Shown: positions 16,668 through 24,314, counted from the stretch's first letter. The stretch is 57,721 bases of DNA from Duganella callida (GCF_004614165.1 NZ_SPVG01000210.1:1-57721); one strand, 5' to 3'. The notes: generated by a model from the letters alone, not told the origin. Made by a program: numbers and translations.

Positions 16668-17147
16668 ATGAAGCGGCTATTTGCATTCTTACTTTGGATT
16701 TCACTTTCCACCGCATCTTGGGCTGGTGCTTGGGGTGCTGGTAGTTTTGAGAATGATGACGCGTTGGACTGCGTCGCTTCGTGTACGGGACAAAATGATG
16801 AGAGCTGTCTCTCCCAGGCACTTCAGGCGGTTCGTTCGGCCTCATATGTTGAGGCTCCTGACGCAGCCGCAGCAGTCGCTGCGGCTGAAGTGATTGCGGC
16901 TGTCCTTGATAGCAATCAAGCTGCACTGCCTACTGAACTACGCTCGTGGCTGGCGAAACAAGATCAATCGAGAATTCGTGCGCTCGCGCCGTTTGCGTCG
17001 ACCGCACTGAATAGAATTGCTAATTCTAGGGTTTCGGAGCTGGCCGCGTTGTGGTCCGAGGACGCCAAGAGCAATTGGGATGTTCGTATAAAGGCACTGG
17101 CGGGGCGCCTATCAAGCCTAACCAAGCAATCAACCCGGACGCGATAA
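16668..17147 (+). CDS. Cassette 6: exported DUF4259-like protein
   Basis: This gene encodes 159 residues. An N-terminal signal peptide (MKRLFAFLLWISLSTASWA) precedes GAWGAGSFENDDALD, the opening signature of the DUF4259 family. Family members I know usually lack a signal, so export here is notable. The remainder is helical and alanine-rich. Starting at 16668 places the ATG 7 bases after the core; the frame upstream belongs to attC sequence. The C-terminal STRTR again comes from the attC and matches the tail of cassette 5, whose attC is a near duplicate. Function unknown. Confidence 0.72.
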   Translation: MKRLFAFLLWISLSTASWAGAWGAGSFENDDALDCVASCTGQNDESCLSQALQAVRSASYVEAPDAAAAVAAAEVIAAVLDSNQAALPTELRSWLAKQDQSRIRALAPFASTALNRIANSRVSELAALWSEDAKSNWDVRIKALAGRLSSLTKQSTRTR

Positions 17148-17176
17148 AGCGCGCCGGTTATTTTTGGACGTCGTGC
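17116..17176 (+). other. attC site of cassette 6, with non-canonical GTC core
   Basis: R'' GCCTAAC (17116-17122) and interior match the attC at 16601 base for base in spacing (both 61 bases). At the expected R' position the sequence is GTCGTGC (17170-17176) instead of GTTRRRY: the normally invariant second T is C. Confidence 0.65.
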
Positions 17177-17179
17177 TAG

Positions 17180-17506
17180 ATGTTATACCTCCGCAAATTT
17201 ATGCTGATGACATTGTTTGTTGTCTGGGCAGCTTCTGCTCTTGCGCAGCGTTCTGAGCCGCATAACTATAAGCCGGAAGTCGGTTATGTGCCTGATGCTG
17301 CAACTGCTATACGAATCGCTGTGGCTGTTTGGGGACCAATTTACGGGGAAAAGATAATTGCGGCCGAGGCTCCTTTCCGCGCAGTCTTAAAAGATAATGT
17401 TTGGACGGTAGAGGGCTTTCTGCCTAAGGGCCACGTTGGCGGCGTTGCGATCGCTGAGATTTCAAAAAAAGACGCAACGATACTTCGGATTAGTCATGGA
17501 AAGTAA
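17180..17506 (+). CDS. Cassette 7a: exported NTF2-fold immunity-like protein
   Basis: This gene encodes 108 residues. A signal peptide (LMTLFVVWAASALAQ) precedes a domain with GYVPDAATAIRIAVAVW, PIYGEKII, PFRAVLKDNVWTVEG and a C-terminal GGVAIAEISKKD...ILRISHGK, the pattern I know as the NTF2-fold immunity protein family (PF15631). Members neutralise polymorphic toxins in contact-dependent or type VI competition; the cognate toxin is not in this window. The ATG at 17180 is 4 bases after the odd GTC core; a second possible start is ATG 17201. No convincing attC follows it directly. Confidence 0.72.
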   Translation: MLYLRKFMLMTLFVVWAASALAQRSEPHNYKPEVGYVPDAATAIRIAVAVWGPIYGEKIIAAEAPFRAVLKDNVWTVEGFLPKGHVGGVAIAEISKKDATILRISHGK

Positions 17507-17611
17507 ATCGCCCAATCCATCATTTCAGGGTCTTTGGGATAGCCTGGGAGTAGTTTTTTTATGAATATCCTTTTAATCAACGGGGCGGCTTAATTCGCAT
17601 GTTGAGATGCC

Positions 17612-17902
17612 ATGACGATCTTTCGTCTACTTGTGTGGTTGTATGCGGCGCTCGTTTTTTTGGTGGCTGCCTGTGCCTGGTATTTCGATATCCGTCTTTT
17701 GAATTCGGTTCGCGAACACCTGCTGCCCGACGTCTTGCTAATGTTGGTCTCCCTCCCAGCGTCGCTCTCGCTTGGGCCGATCTATGAGAATTGGCCTGGC
17801 GTTTTTTCTGAGCCTTTTGCTCAGCTTACTTGGCTTACTCTGTGTGGCGCTGGGCAGGTGGGGGTCTTATTTTCCGCGGTAAAGCTGGCTTCGCGTAAAT
17901 AA
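17612..17902 (+). CDS. Cassette 7b: hypothetical membrane protein
   Basis: This gene encodes 96 residues with three hydrophobic segments (about residues 3-24, 38-54 and 74-90), predicted as a small inner-membrane protein. No family is recognised. It shares one cassette-sized interval (17171-17963) with the NTF2-like gene, because no clear attC is visible between 17506 and 17612; a two-gene cassette or two cassettes fused by loss of an attC are both possible. Confidence 0.55.
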   Translation: MTIFRLLVWLYAALVFLVAACAWYFDIRLLNSVREHLLPDVLLMLVSLPASLSLGPIYENWPGVFSEPFAQLTWLTLCGAGQVGVLFSAVKLASRK

Positions 17903-17913
17903 AAGCGGAGCAG

Positions 17914-17970
17914 CCCTGACAGTTCATTCCAGCGGGCGTCTGACGGCGTCGCTGACCAATAACGTTACCT
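17914..17970 (+). other. attC site with GAC-type R''
   Basis: The 57-base site aligns with the attC at 15461: CCAGCGGGCGTCTGACGGCG tip, then R' GTTACCT (17964-17970). At the R'' position it reads CCCTGAC (17914-17920) rather than YYYAAC, so the usual AAC is GAC. This would pair with the GTC core that starts the same cassette at 17170. Confidence 0.65.
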
Positions 17971-17971
17971 T

Positions 17972-18241
17972 ATGAAATACGTCTCACTCATTCAAAACGG
18001 CCGCATGCACACTTCTGGCGCGCATGTATCTTCATTTGAATTCACGAACGATATGGATCTGGCGGCGCTGGCGAGTCGGCTCATTGATGAAGGGTTTGCG
18101 TTCGTTGATGAGCCCGCCGGCTGGCCACCTGCTGAAGTGCTGCGCGACCTGAATTCGAAAGGAATTTTGAATCGTTCATTCAATCCAATTAGCTGGACCA
18201 GCCCCGAGGTGTTTCATGTGTACGAGGTAGCACACGACTAA
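17972..18241 (+). CDS. Cassette 8: hypothetical protein
   Basis: This gene encodes 89 residues and is probably cytoplasmic. The ATG is 1 base after the core GTTACCT, so no ribosome site is encoded in the cassette ahead of it. Visible parts are an MKYVSLIQNGRMHTSG strand pair, a helix with LAALASRLIDEGF and an aromatic C-terminus. I do not recognise the family. Translation may depend on transcripts from upstream cassettes. Confidence 0.55.
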   Translation: MKYVSLIQNGRMHTSGAHVSSFEFTNDMDLAALASRLIDEGFAFVDEPAGWPPAEVLRDLNSKGILNRSFNPISWTSPEVFHVYEVAHD

Positions 18242-18344
18242 CTACCCATCTTCTCATCCGATGGACGTGTATAAGCGTGATCGTTTGGGTTGCTGCGTCC
18301 GCTTATCGCTGCACTGCGGGATACCGGGATGGAGATAGTTGATG
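18236..18344 (+). other. attC site of cassette 8 (last recognisable)
   Basis: R'' GACTAAC (18236-18242) overlaps the stop of cassette 8. R' is GTTGATG (18338-18344). Outer arms AACTA...CCATC and GGAGATAGTT, and an inner pair ATAAGCG/CGCTTAT, give a long 109-base fold typical of larger attC sites. Less clear-cut than the sites upstream. Confidence 0.55.
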
Positions 18345-18374
18345 TGCCAGAAGCTGGCGCCGACAAAAACAGCC

Positions 18375-19133
18375 TCAGTTTTCAATGCTATGGGCGCCGC
18401 CGGCACGGCGCTCGAGCGACGTCATCATCATGACGTTACCCACAGAGTCAAGTACTCGTCCCTCGCGGTGCGCGGCATCGGGTTCGCGGCGGTCATCCAT
18501 GATCACAATCACTTTCAACTCACGGTAGGCCGGCACCGCGCGGATGTCGAGCAATTTTTTTGCCGCAGCGCCGACCGAAGTATGGTGTGGGGTGATGGCG
18601 ATGACGGCGTCGCTGTCAATGCTGAAATCAAGTCGATAGATATGTCCTGAAATTCCCGTGTATTCGGGGCCGGCCGAAATCCTCGCGGTCGGACGCCACG
18701 CCTGAAGATAGATGGCGACCTCGTCCAACAGCAGCGAGATATCGGTTGATACACCAACTTGGTCGGCCTCCCATTTTGCCAACGCGAGCATCGTGGAGAT
18801 ATAGTTCGCAAAAGCGGCTGGCGCGGCTTCCTCACTCGACCATATCTCCAGCTCGCCGAGATCACTCAATGAGACCTGGTATTGTTCAGCTATAGTTTTG
18901 ACGAACTTTGTCTTACGATTGTCATCCATAGACAGACCGCGACCCATCAGATGCAGTAGCGCGCCGCCATCGTCAAAGAACCTGAGCTGAGGACCTAATT
19001 TTTCGACAAATATCGGCACGCCATCCCCATCTGGGTATTTGAATGGGGACTCTATCATGGCGACTGAGCCGTCGTCGGTCAGCGGATGGCAGATCAGGCC
19101 AAGCAGTTCGGAAATTCGATTGCAGACCATCAT
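18375..19133 (-). CDS. DUF1828/DUF1829-type protein
   Basis: This gene encodes 252 residues, cytoplasmic. The N-terminal part with IESPFKYPDGDGVPIFVEK and LRFFDDGGALLHL fits the DUF1828 pattern, and the C-terminal half (from about residue 135) fits the usually attached DUF1829. Such proteins occur in prophages and genomic islands; the biochemical role is unknown to me. It lies two bases downstream of the DUF6978-like gene, so the pair is one operon read against the cassette array. It might be a cassette in inverse orientation or a flanking island gene. Confidence 0.6.
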   Translation of the reverse strand: MMVCNRISELLGLICHPLTDDGSVAMIESPFKYPDGDGVPIFVEKLGPQLRFFDDGGALLHLMGRGLSMDDNRKTKFVKTIAEQYQVSLSDLGELEIWSSEEAAPAAFANYISTMLALAKWEADQVGVSTDISLLLDEVAIYLQAWRPTARISAGPEYTGISGHIYRLDFSIDSDAVIAITPHHTSVGAAAKKLLDIRAVPAYRELKVIVIMDDRREPDAAHREGRVLDSVGNVMMMTSLERRAGGAHSIEN

Positions 19134-19135
19134 TG

Positions 19136-19591
19136 TTAGCCTTTGAGCTCAAAATGCTCGGGATGGTTTGGACCGGGAGACATGATTATGTTGGTAGTAT
19201 TGCAAAAATATTGTAACACGTCTTCAAATTGCCAGTGTAGCCAAAATTCCTGCCCCTCGGAGCGGCGTGAACCCATGTGTTCATGAGATTTATCATGAAG
19301 ATTTTTGATTGGTTTTTTACTGTGCCGGACGTCCAGTTGATATACGCGTTCCGTGCCGTGCGGGGTCCGTTTGAACACGCTGAAAACGTAGCTGATCAGG
19401 CCGGTCTTGTGACTGCGCCTAAACCGAAGTTCGACCTGCATCCTCGTTCCGACGCCGTCTTTATCCAGGAGTCCGGCGGCAAGGGTATATGTCCCGGGCT
19501 GAATTTTTTCTGGCATCCAGTCGCGATCCATTTCGCAATAGGTAAAGGACGCTAACAGCGATCTGGCTTCGGACTCCGATATATCGTTCAT
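19136..19591 (-). CDS. DUF6978-like protein, partner of the DUF1828-type gene
   Basis: This gene encodes 151 residues, cytoplasmic, mixed alpha/beta. A charged middle part (VYQLDVRHSKKPIKNLHDKSHEHMG) and a tryptophan/aromatic stretch (EFWLHWQFEDVLQYF) fit the DUF6978 family as I know it, which is often found beside DUF1828 proteins in mobile DNA. It is the first gene of the two-gene minus-strand operon. A toxin-antitoxin or defence role is a guess from context only. Confidence 0.5.
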   Translation of the reverse strand: MNDISESEARSLLASFTYCEMDRDWMPEKIQPGTYTLAAGLLDKDGVGTRMQVELRFRRSHKTGLISYVFSVFKRTPHGTERVYQLDVRHSKKPIKNLHDKSHEHMGSRRSEGQEFWLHWQFEDVLQYFCNTTNIIMSPGPNHPEHFELKG

Positions 19592-19917
19592 CTCGTGTCT
19601 TTGCTTACCGTCCGGCTACACTACGCACCGTATATGGGCTTAATCATGGCAGCGATTCGAAATTATATAGTTCGTTGGCAATTGAGAATCTCGTAAATTG
19701 TCACTTACCCACCACCCGGCCTGCAGACGGTGTGACTATCGGCGATCGGTTCGCCATCCTCGCTGCTGCGCTGACGGCACGTCCGGGTTTGCGTCACCGT
19801 TTGGGGATGTGATAAATTGACACCGGTTTGTCCAGGATGAGAGGCAATAAACATCCCGACCACCCTCATGCAATCCCGGATTATCGAGCAAGGAGTGACC
19901 AATGATGAGCGATCGTA
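19592..19917. other. Intergenic region at the distal integron flank
   Basis: The left part is AT-rich and would hold the promoter of the minus-strand DUF6978/DUF1828 pair. The middle holds a degraded NodT-gene scrap (19712-19783). TTGACA at 19817-19822 is a possible -35 for the next plus-strand genes. No clear attC is present; GTTGGCA at 19674 lacks a partner R''. Confidence 0.5.
19712..19783 (+). pseudogene. Degraded fragment of a NodT-type efflux channel gene
   Basis: About 70 bases align without gaps to 12624-12695 in the efflux channel gene, with roughly a dozen differences. In the matching frame it reads PGLQTV-stop-LSAIGSPSSLLR-stop, against LPGLQAVQLSAIGSPSALLRRRP in the intact protein. 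Two stops show it is dead. It may come from a second efflux gene once located here or from a duplication spanning the integron. Confidence 0.6.
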
Positions 19918-20322
19918 ATGTCGAATGACGAAGCGCAAATCCGCAGCCTGGTCGACACCTGGCAAGCCGCGACCAAGGCCGGCGACGTCGATACTGTGCT
20001 CAGTCTGATGAGCGACGACGTGGTCTTCCTCGTGCCAGGCCGCGAGCCCATGAATAAGGCCGAGTTCGAAAAACTGTCCCGCGTCCCGGTTGGTGCGACC
20101 AGGCCGCAGTTCGATAGCAAATCGGAAATCCAGGAAATACAAATTGCCGGCGACATGGCTTACCTGTGGAGCAAGCTCGCCGTGAGCGTGACGCCGCCCG
20201 GTGCGGAACACGCCATCGAGCGCGCCGGCCATACCCTGACCATTTTCCGCCGGATCGATGGCAAATGGCTGCTGGCGCGCGACGCCAATCTGCTGTCACC
20301 AGTCCCGCGCCCCACCGAATAA
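19918..20322 (+). CDS. SnoaL-like/DUF4440 (NTF2-fold) protein
   Basis: This gene encodes 134 residues with the YybH/SgcJ-type pattern: an N-terminal helix (EAQIRSLVDTWQAATKAGD), SLMSDDVVFLVPG, GDMAYLWSKLAV and a closing TIFRRIDGKWLLARDANLL. These small NTF2-fold proteins are predicted ligand-binding or isomerase-like; no substrate is known here. A good AAGGAG (19890-19895) serves an overlapping 8-codon frame at 19902 rather than ATG 19918, so the start or a tiny leader peptide is unclear. A YciI-like gene follows 12 bases later. Confidence 0.8.
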   Translation: MSNDEAQIRSLVDTWQAATKAGDVDTVLSLMSDDVVFLVPGREPMNKAEFEKLSRVPVGATRPQFDSKSEIQEIQIAGDMAYLWSKLAVSVTPPGAEHAIERAGHTLTIFRRIDGKWLLARDANLLSPVPRPTE

Positions 20323-20334
20323 GCAAGGATAACC

Positions 20335-20676
20335 ATGGCCAAATACTTGATTTCCTTCCCCAGCGCCGCGATGGTCATTCCCGACGGGGAATTCGAGGCG
20401 GTCAGCCGCGACGCACACGCCGTGATCGAAGAAGCCAAGCTTGCCGGCGTCTACGTCTTTGGCGGCGGTATCGATGAGTCCGTGCCGCCGGTGCTGGTCG
20501 CGGCCGATGGCACGGCCGCGGAAGGCGGCTACCCGTGGGCGCCGACGCTCGACGGCGGTTTCTGCGTGCTGGAGATCGCCACCCGCGACGACGCCATCGT
20601 CTGGGCCGCGCGCATCGCCAAGGCTTGCCGCTGCGACCAGGAATTACGTGTCTTCCAGTTCGACCCGGCCTCCTGA
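20335..20676 (+). CDS. YciI-like (YCII domain) protein
   Basis: This gene encodes 113 residues. The ferredoxin-like YCII fold is suggested by MAKYLISFPSAAM at the N-terminus, a helix with HAVIEEAKLAGVYVFGGG, a variable GYPWAPTLDGGFCVLEI strand and a DDAIVWAARIAKAC helix. Family members are often small accessory or peroxidase-like proteins and appear beside sigma factors or NTF2-like proteins. It follows the DUF4440-like gene by 12 bases with GCAAGGA before the ATG, so both are probably co-transcribed. Confidence 0.78.
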   Translation: MAKYLISFPSAAMVIPDGEFEAVSRDAHAVIEEAKLAGVYVFGGGIDESVPPVLVAADGTAAEGGYPWAPTLDGGFCVLEIATRDDAIVWAARIAKACRCDQELRVFQFDPAS

Positions 20677-20763
20677 CGCGCTGTGGTTTCGCGCGGACCC
20701 GCATATACCTCCGGTCACGACTCGTGCTAGAGTCTTGCTTTCGATCTGAAAGAGGAGTTCCTG

Positions 20764-23745
20764 TTGCGTTTATTCCGCGTCATAGCCATGCTGGCCTTGC
20801 TATGGAGCGGTTATTGCTGTGCCGCCGTCCCCGCGCCCGACCTGGATAGTTATCATTTTCGCAGCTGGATGATCGAGCAGGGACTGCCGCAGATCACTGT
20901 CAACGGCATCCATAGAGACGCTCGCGGCGCGCTCTGGATCGCCACCGAAAAAGGTCTGGTGCGCAGCTACGGCACCGACATGGAAGTCTTCCGCAGCGCC
21001 GACACGCCGGCGCTGGGCGCCAACTGGATACAACTGCTGCTGCCGGCTGTGGCTGATTCGCGGCTGTTCATCGCCACGCAAAAGAACCTCTCGTGGTGGG
21101 ACGGCGCCGCGTTCCACCCGATTCCCGGCAGCGAACAGCTGGGGACGGCCCGCCAGCTGGCGGTCGGCGCCGACGGCAAGCTATGGATACTGGCCGACCA
21201 TCTGAGCTCCTGGGACGGCCAGTGCCTGCACACCTACACCGAGCTGCTGCCGGCCTTCACCGCCCTGGCGCTGAACGGCGCCGAGCCGACGCTGGCGGAC
21301 AAGGAAGGGCGGCTGTGGACGCTGCGCGCGGGCAAGCTGGCCGAACTCCCGTTGCGCTGGTCCGAAGGCGCGGCGATCCGGCAGCTGCAATGGCGCAAAG
21401 CGCAGCTATGGCTGGGAACTACGCAGGGTCTCTACCTCTGGCAGCCGGATGGCGGCGTGCCGGCCCGTCAGATCGGCGCGGACACCGCCGCGGTCGATCA
21501 GCTCAGCCTGGACAAGGAACAGCACCTGTGGGTGATGGCCGGCGGCGGCCTGCGCGTATTCGACGGCGAACGCAACGTCGCCACGCTGCCGGCCGACGCG
21601 CCCAGCGCCCTGAGCACGGCGCGCATCGTGATGGCGGAAGATCTCGATCATTTCTGGATCGGCGCCCGCACGCTCGGTCTGCGCTACTACTGGAACGGCG
21701 CGACGCGCACGCTGCAGCCGGAAGCCAACGGCGAGCCGCTGCAAACCTGGTCCTACGTCCCCACCAGCCATGGTCTGCTGGTCGGCACCAACCAGGGCGT
21801 CTGGCGCACCGACGGCGAGCGGATGGAACCGTTTTACACGGCGCCCGAGCTGAAAGGTCAGGTCGCGTATTCGATGCTGGAAGACAGCGGCAAGCACTTG
21901 TGGATCGGCACCCGCAACGGTCTGTTCATCCTGGAGCAAGGCAAGCTGCAGCGCGTGGACCAGCTCGAAGGCATCCAGGTCAGCACGCTGTTCCAGCGCA
22001 GTGACGGCCAGCTGCTGGCGGCCACCGCGCAAGGCTTGTACGCCGTCGACGGCGCCACCCGCACGGCCACGCGTCTGTTCCGCAGCCAGCTGCCCGGCAC
22101 GGTCAGCACCATGTACGAAACCCGCGACGGCGCCTTGTGGATAGGCTCGGCCAACGGCCTGTGGCGCTGGCAGGGCGGGCAGATGCAGCCGCAGGCGGCC
22201 GCCGCGCTGGGCCAGGCGCTGATCACCGCCTTGACCGGCTACGGCAAGACCGGCGTGCTGGCCGGCACTTATCAGCACGGCATCCACGCCGTCGAAGGCG
22301 GCAAGCATCGCGGCTGGCTGCGCGCCAACGGCATGCCGTCCGACGGTGTCGGCTCGCTGGCCTGGCACGACGGCTGGTTCTGGGCTTCGTATGTCGATGG
22401 CGTCTTCCGTTTCCAGCTGCCGCCGGAGGACAGTAACGCCGCGCCGGTGGCGCAAGTGATTTACACCGATCTCGGCAACGCGCCCGGCCGCAACCGTATC
22501 CGCTGCTGCAACGGCATGGGCCGCGACAAGGGGTATCTGGCGGCGCCGTATTTCTGGACCGCCAGCCTGGCCGGTGCCGTGCGCACCCGGCTGGACGTGC
22601 CGCCGCCGACCTTGCCGCAGGTGTTCATGCGCAAGGCCGATGTCGATGGCGACGTGCATGATCTGGCCAGCGGCGCACTGCGTCTGGCGCCCGAACAGCG
22701 CGCGCTCGAGATCGGCTTCGAAGCGCTGGAATTTCAGCTGCCCGAGCGCTTGAAATACCGTTACCGCATGCCGCCGCTGCAGCCGGAATGGCGCCAGACC
22801 GGCGCGCGGCACACGGCGTATTTCACCAATCTGCCGGCCGGTGAGTTCCGGTTTGAGGCCCAGGCCAGCTGGGACGGCCAGCACTGGGGACCGGCCGGGC
22901 TGCTGACGTTGCAGGCCGAACCGGTCTGGCACGAGCGCACCTCGGTGCGCGCGCTGGGCGTGGTGCTGGCGGTGCTGTTGCTCTACGGTCTGGTGCAGCT
23001 GCGCCTGAAGCAGCTGCAGGCGCGCAGCACGGAGCTGCAGCGCGAAGTCGACCGGCAGACCGAGGCGCTGCGCGCCGCCAACGCCAACCTGGAGCTGCTG
23101 AACCAGTCGCTGGAACTGGCCAGCCTGACCGATCCGCTGACCGGTCTGCACAACCGCCGCTTCGCCCAGCAGCAAATTCCTGCCATGCTGGCCGGCCTGC
23201 GGCGGCGCCGCGCGGTGCCCGGCGCGACCGATGTGCTGGGTGTGATGCTGGTCGATCTGGACCATTTCAAACGCATCAACGACAGCTACGGTCACGATAC
23301 CGGCGACGTGGTGCTGCAGGGCGCTGGCGCGGCGCTGCGCTGCGTGATCCGCACCGAGGATCACTCGATCCGCTGGGGCGGCGAGGAATTCCTGCTGCTG
23401 GTGCACGGCCAGAGCGTCGAGGATCTGTGGGCGGTGGCGCAGCGCGTGCACGCCGCCCTGGCCGAGTACGCCGGCCGTACGGTGGCCGGCAAGGTGACCG
23501 CGTCGCTGGGCTTCGCCAGCCTGCCGCTGCCGGACGGCGGCGGCGATGAGCATGCACTCGACTTTGCGCTGCAGATGGCCGACTTCGGCCTGTACGCGGT
23601 CAAGAACGACGGCCGCAACGGCAGCGCTTATGCCGAGCTATGCGCGTCCGTGACGTGGCCGAAGGAGGGAGCGCTGAACGAGGCGCTGCACGCATGGGAG
23701 CGGGAGGGACGGCTGCGGCTGATCCGCCGCCCCGCCAAACAATGA
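20764..23745 (+). CDS. Beta-propeller sensor diguanylate cyclase (GGDEF)
   Basis: This gene encodes 993 residues. A signal peptide is followed by periplasmic two-component-regulator propeller repeats (several D..G.LWIGT.NGL units to about residue 600), a Y_Y_Y domain (about 640-725), one membrane segment (about 730-748), a coiled coil and a GGDEF domain. The active site is GGEEF (about 870), and RTED five residues upstream forms an intact inhibitory I-site, so it should make c-di-GMP with feedback control. No EAL domain is present. Start TTG 20764 is chosen because GAGGAG lies 6 bases upstream. The signal sensed is unknown. Confidence 0.92.
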   Translation: MRLFRVIAMLALLWSGYCCAAVPAPDLDSYHFRSWMIEQGLPQITVNGIHRDARGALWIATEKGLVRSYGTDMEVFRSADTPALGANWIQLLLPAVADSRLFIATQKNLSWWDGAAFHPIPGSEQLGTARQLAVGADGKLWILADHLSSWDGQCLHTYTELLPAFTALALNGAEPTLADKEGRLWTLRAGKLAELPLRWSEGAAIRQLQWRKAQLWLGTTQGLYLWQPDGGVPARQIGADTAAVDQLSLDKEQHLWVMAGGGLRVFDGERNVATLPADAPSALSTARIVMAEDLDHFWIGARTLGLRYYWNGATRTLQPEANGEPLQTWSYVPTSHGLLVGTNQGVWRTDGERMEPFYTAPELKGQVAYSMLEDSGKHLWIGTRNGLFILEQGKLQRVDQLEGIQVSTLFQRSDGQLLAATAQGLYAVDGATRTATRLFRSQLPGTVSTMYETRDGALWIGSANGLWRWQGGQMQPQAAAALGQALITALTGYGKTGVLAGTYQHGIHAVEGGKHRGWLRANGMPSDGVGSLAWHDGWFWASYVDGVFRFQLPPEDSNAAPVAQVIYTDLGNAPGRNRIRCCNGMGRDKGYLAAPYFWTASLAGAVRTRLDVPPPTLPQVFMRKADVDGDVHDLASGALRLAPEQRALEIGFEALEFQLPERLKYRYRMPPLQPEWRQTGARHTAYFTNLPAGEFRFEAQASWDGQHWGPAGLLTLQAEPVWHERTSVRALGVVLAVLLLYGLVQLRLKQLQARSTELQREVDRQTEALRAANANLELLNQSLELASLTDPLTGLHNRRFAQQQIPAMLAGLRRRRAVPGATDVLGVMLVDLDHFKRINDSYGHDTGDVVLQGAGAALRCVIRTEDHSIRWGGEEFLLLVHGQSVEDLWAVAQRVHAALAEYAGRTVAGKVTASLGFASLPLPDGGGDEHALDFALQMADFGLYAVKNDGRNGSAYAELCASVTWPKEGALNEALHAWEREGRLRLIRRPAKQ

Positions 23746-23765
23746 TAACAACCAGAGGGGACACC

Positions 23766-24308
23766 ATGAAGAAATGCTTATCCATCCCGTTCGCCATCCT
23801 GCTGTTGCTGGGTGGTGGCGCGCACGCCGAGGAACCGCGCGTCGAGCTGTCGACGCTGCTGCACCAGGAACAGGTGCTGCAGTTCGACAGCTTCGACAAC
23901 GACACCGCACTGGCGCTGGGCCTGAAGGCGATCGAATTGGCGCGCGCCGGCCACAAGACGGTGGCGGTCAATGTCACGCGCGACGGCCTGATGCTGTTCT
24001 ATTACGGCATGCAAGGCACCAATGCCGACAACGCCAACTGGATACGCCGCAAGAGCAACCTGGTCAACACCACCGGCCACAGTTCGTTTTACACCCATAA
24101 TGAAATCAAGAACAGCGGCGGCGACTTCAATGTGATTCCCGGTCTCGACGCGCGCGACTATGCGGCACATGGCGGCTCGTTCCCTATCGTGGTCAAGGGA
24201 CAGGGCCGCATCGGCACCATCACCGTGACGGGCTTGCCCGGCCCGGACGATCACGCGCTGGTGGTGGCCACGCTGAAAGCCTATCTGAAGGTGGACGGCG
24301 AGCTGTAA
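23766..24308 (+). CDS. UPF0303/haem-degrading-like domain protein with signal peptide
   Basis: This gene encodes 180 residues. A Sec signal (MKKCLSIPFAILLLLGGGAHA) precedes a domain with LQFDSFDNDTALALGL, VAVNVTRDG, NWIRRKSNLVN, AHGGSFPIVVKG and GTITVTGLPGPDDHALV, the UPF0303 (PF03928, HbpS/GlcG-type) pattern. Relatives I know are cytoplasmic or bind haem outside the cell; the clear signal here indicates export. It follows the GGDEF gene by 20 bases and may be co-transcribed. The family link to haem is established only for some members. Confidence 0.82.
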   Translation: MKKCLSIPFAILLLLGGGAHAEEPRVELSTLLHQEQVLQFDSFDNDTALALGLKAIELARAGHKTVAVNVTRDGLMLFYYGMQGTNADNANWIRRKSNLVNTTGHSSFYTHNEIKNSGGDFNVIPGLDARDYAAHGGSFPIVVKGQGRIGTITVTGLPGPDDHALVVATLKAYLKVDGEL

Positions 24309-24314
24309 CGCCGC

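Larger units (their letters stand above)
13598..18344. mobile_element. Chromosomal integron: intI, attI-like site and cassette array
   Basis: The integrase is on the minus strand with its start codon facing a cassette array on the plus strand, the standard integron arrangement. Seven attC-like sites (15071, 15461, 15748, 16246, 16601, 17116, 17914 and 18236 mark their left edges, the last being the least certain) plus one half-site at about 15200 punctuate the array. In most cassettes the R'' at the end is complementary to the core at the start. Base composition is visibly lower in GC than the flanks. The distal limit is uncertain: an inverted gene pair (18375-19591) follows the last attC and may or may not be a cassette. 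Confidence 0.88.

Noticed and set aside
17506-17612. An attC between the NTF2-like and the membrane cassette genes
   Set aside because: GCCCAAT at 17513 and GTTGAGA at 17601 resemble R'' and R' weakly, but no paired arms are visible between them.
18339-18650. A plus-strand frame starting at the last attC core
   Set aside because: It is antisense to the well-formed DUF1828-type gene and has no recognisable domain.
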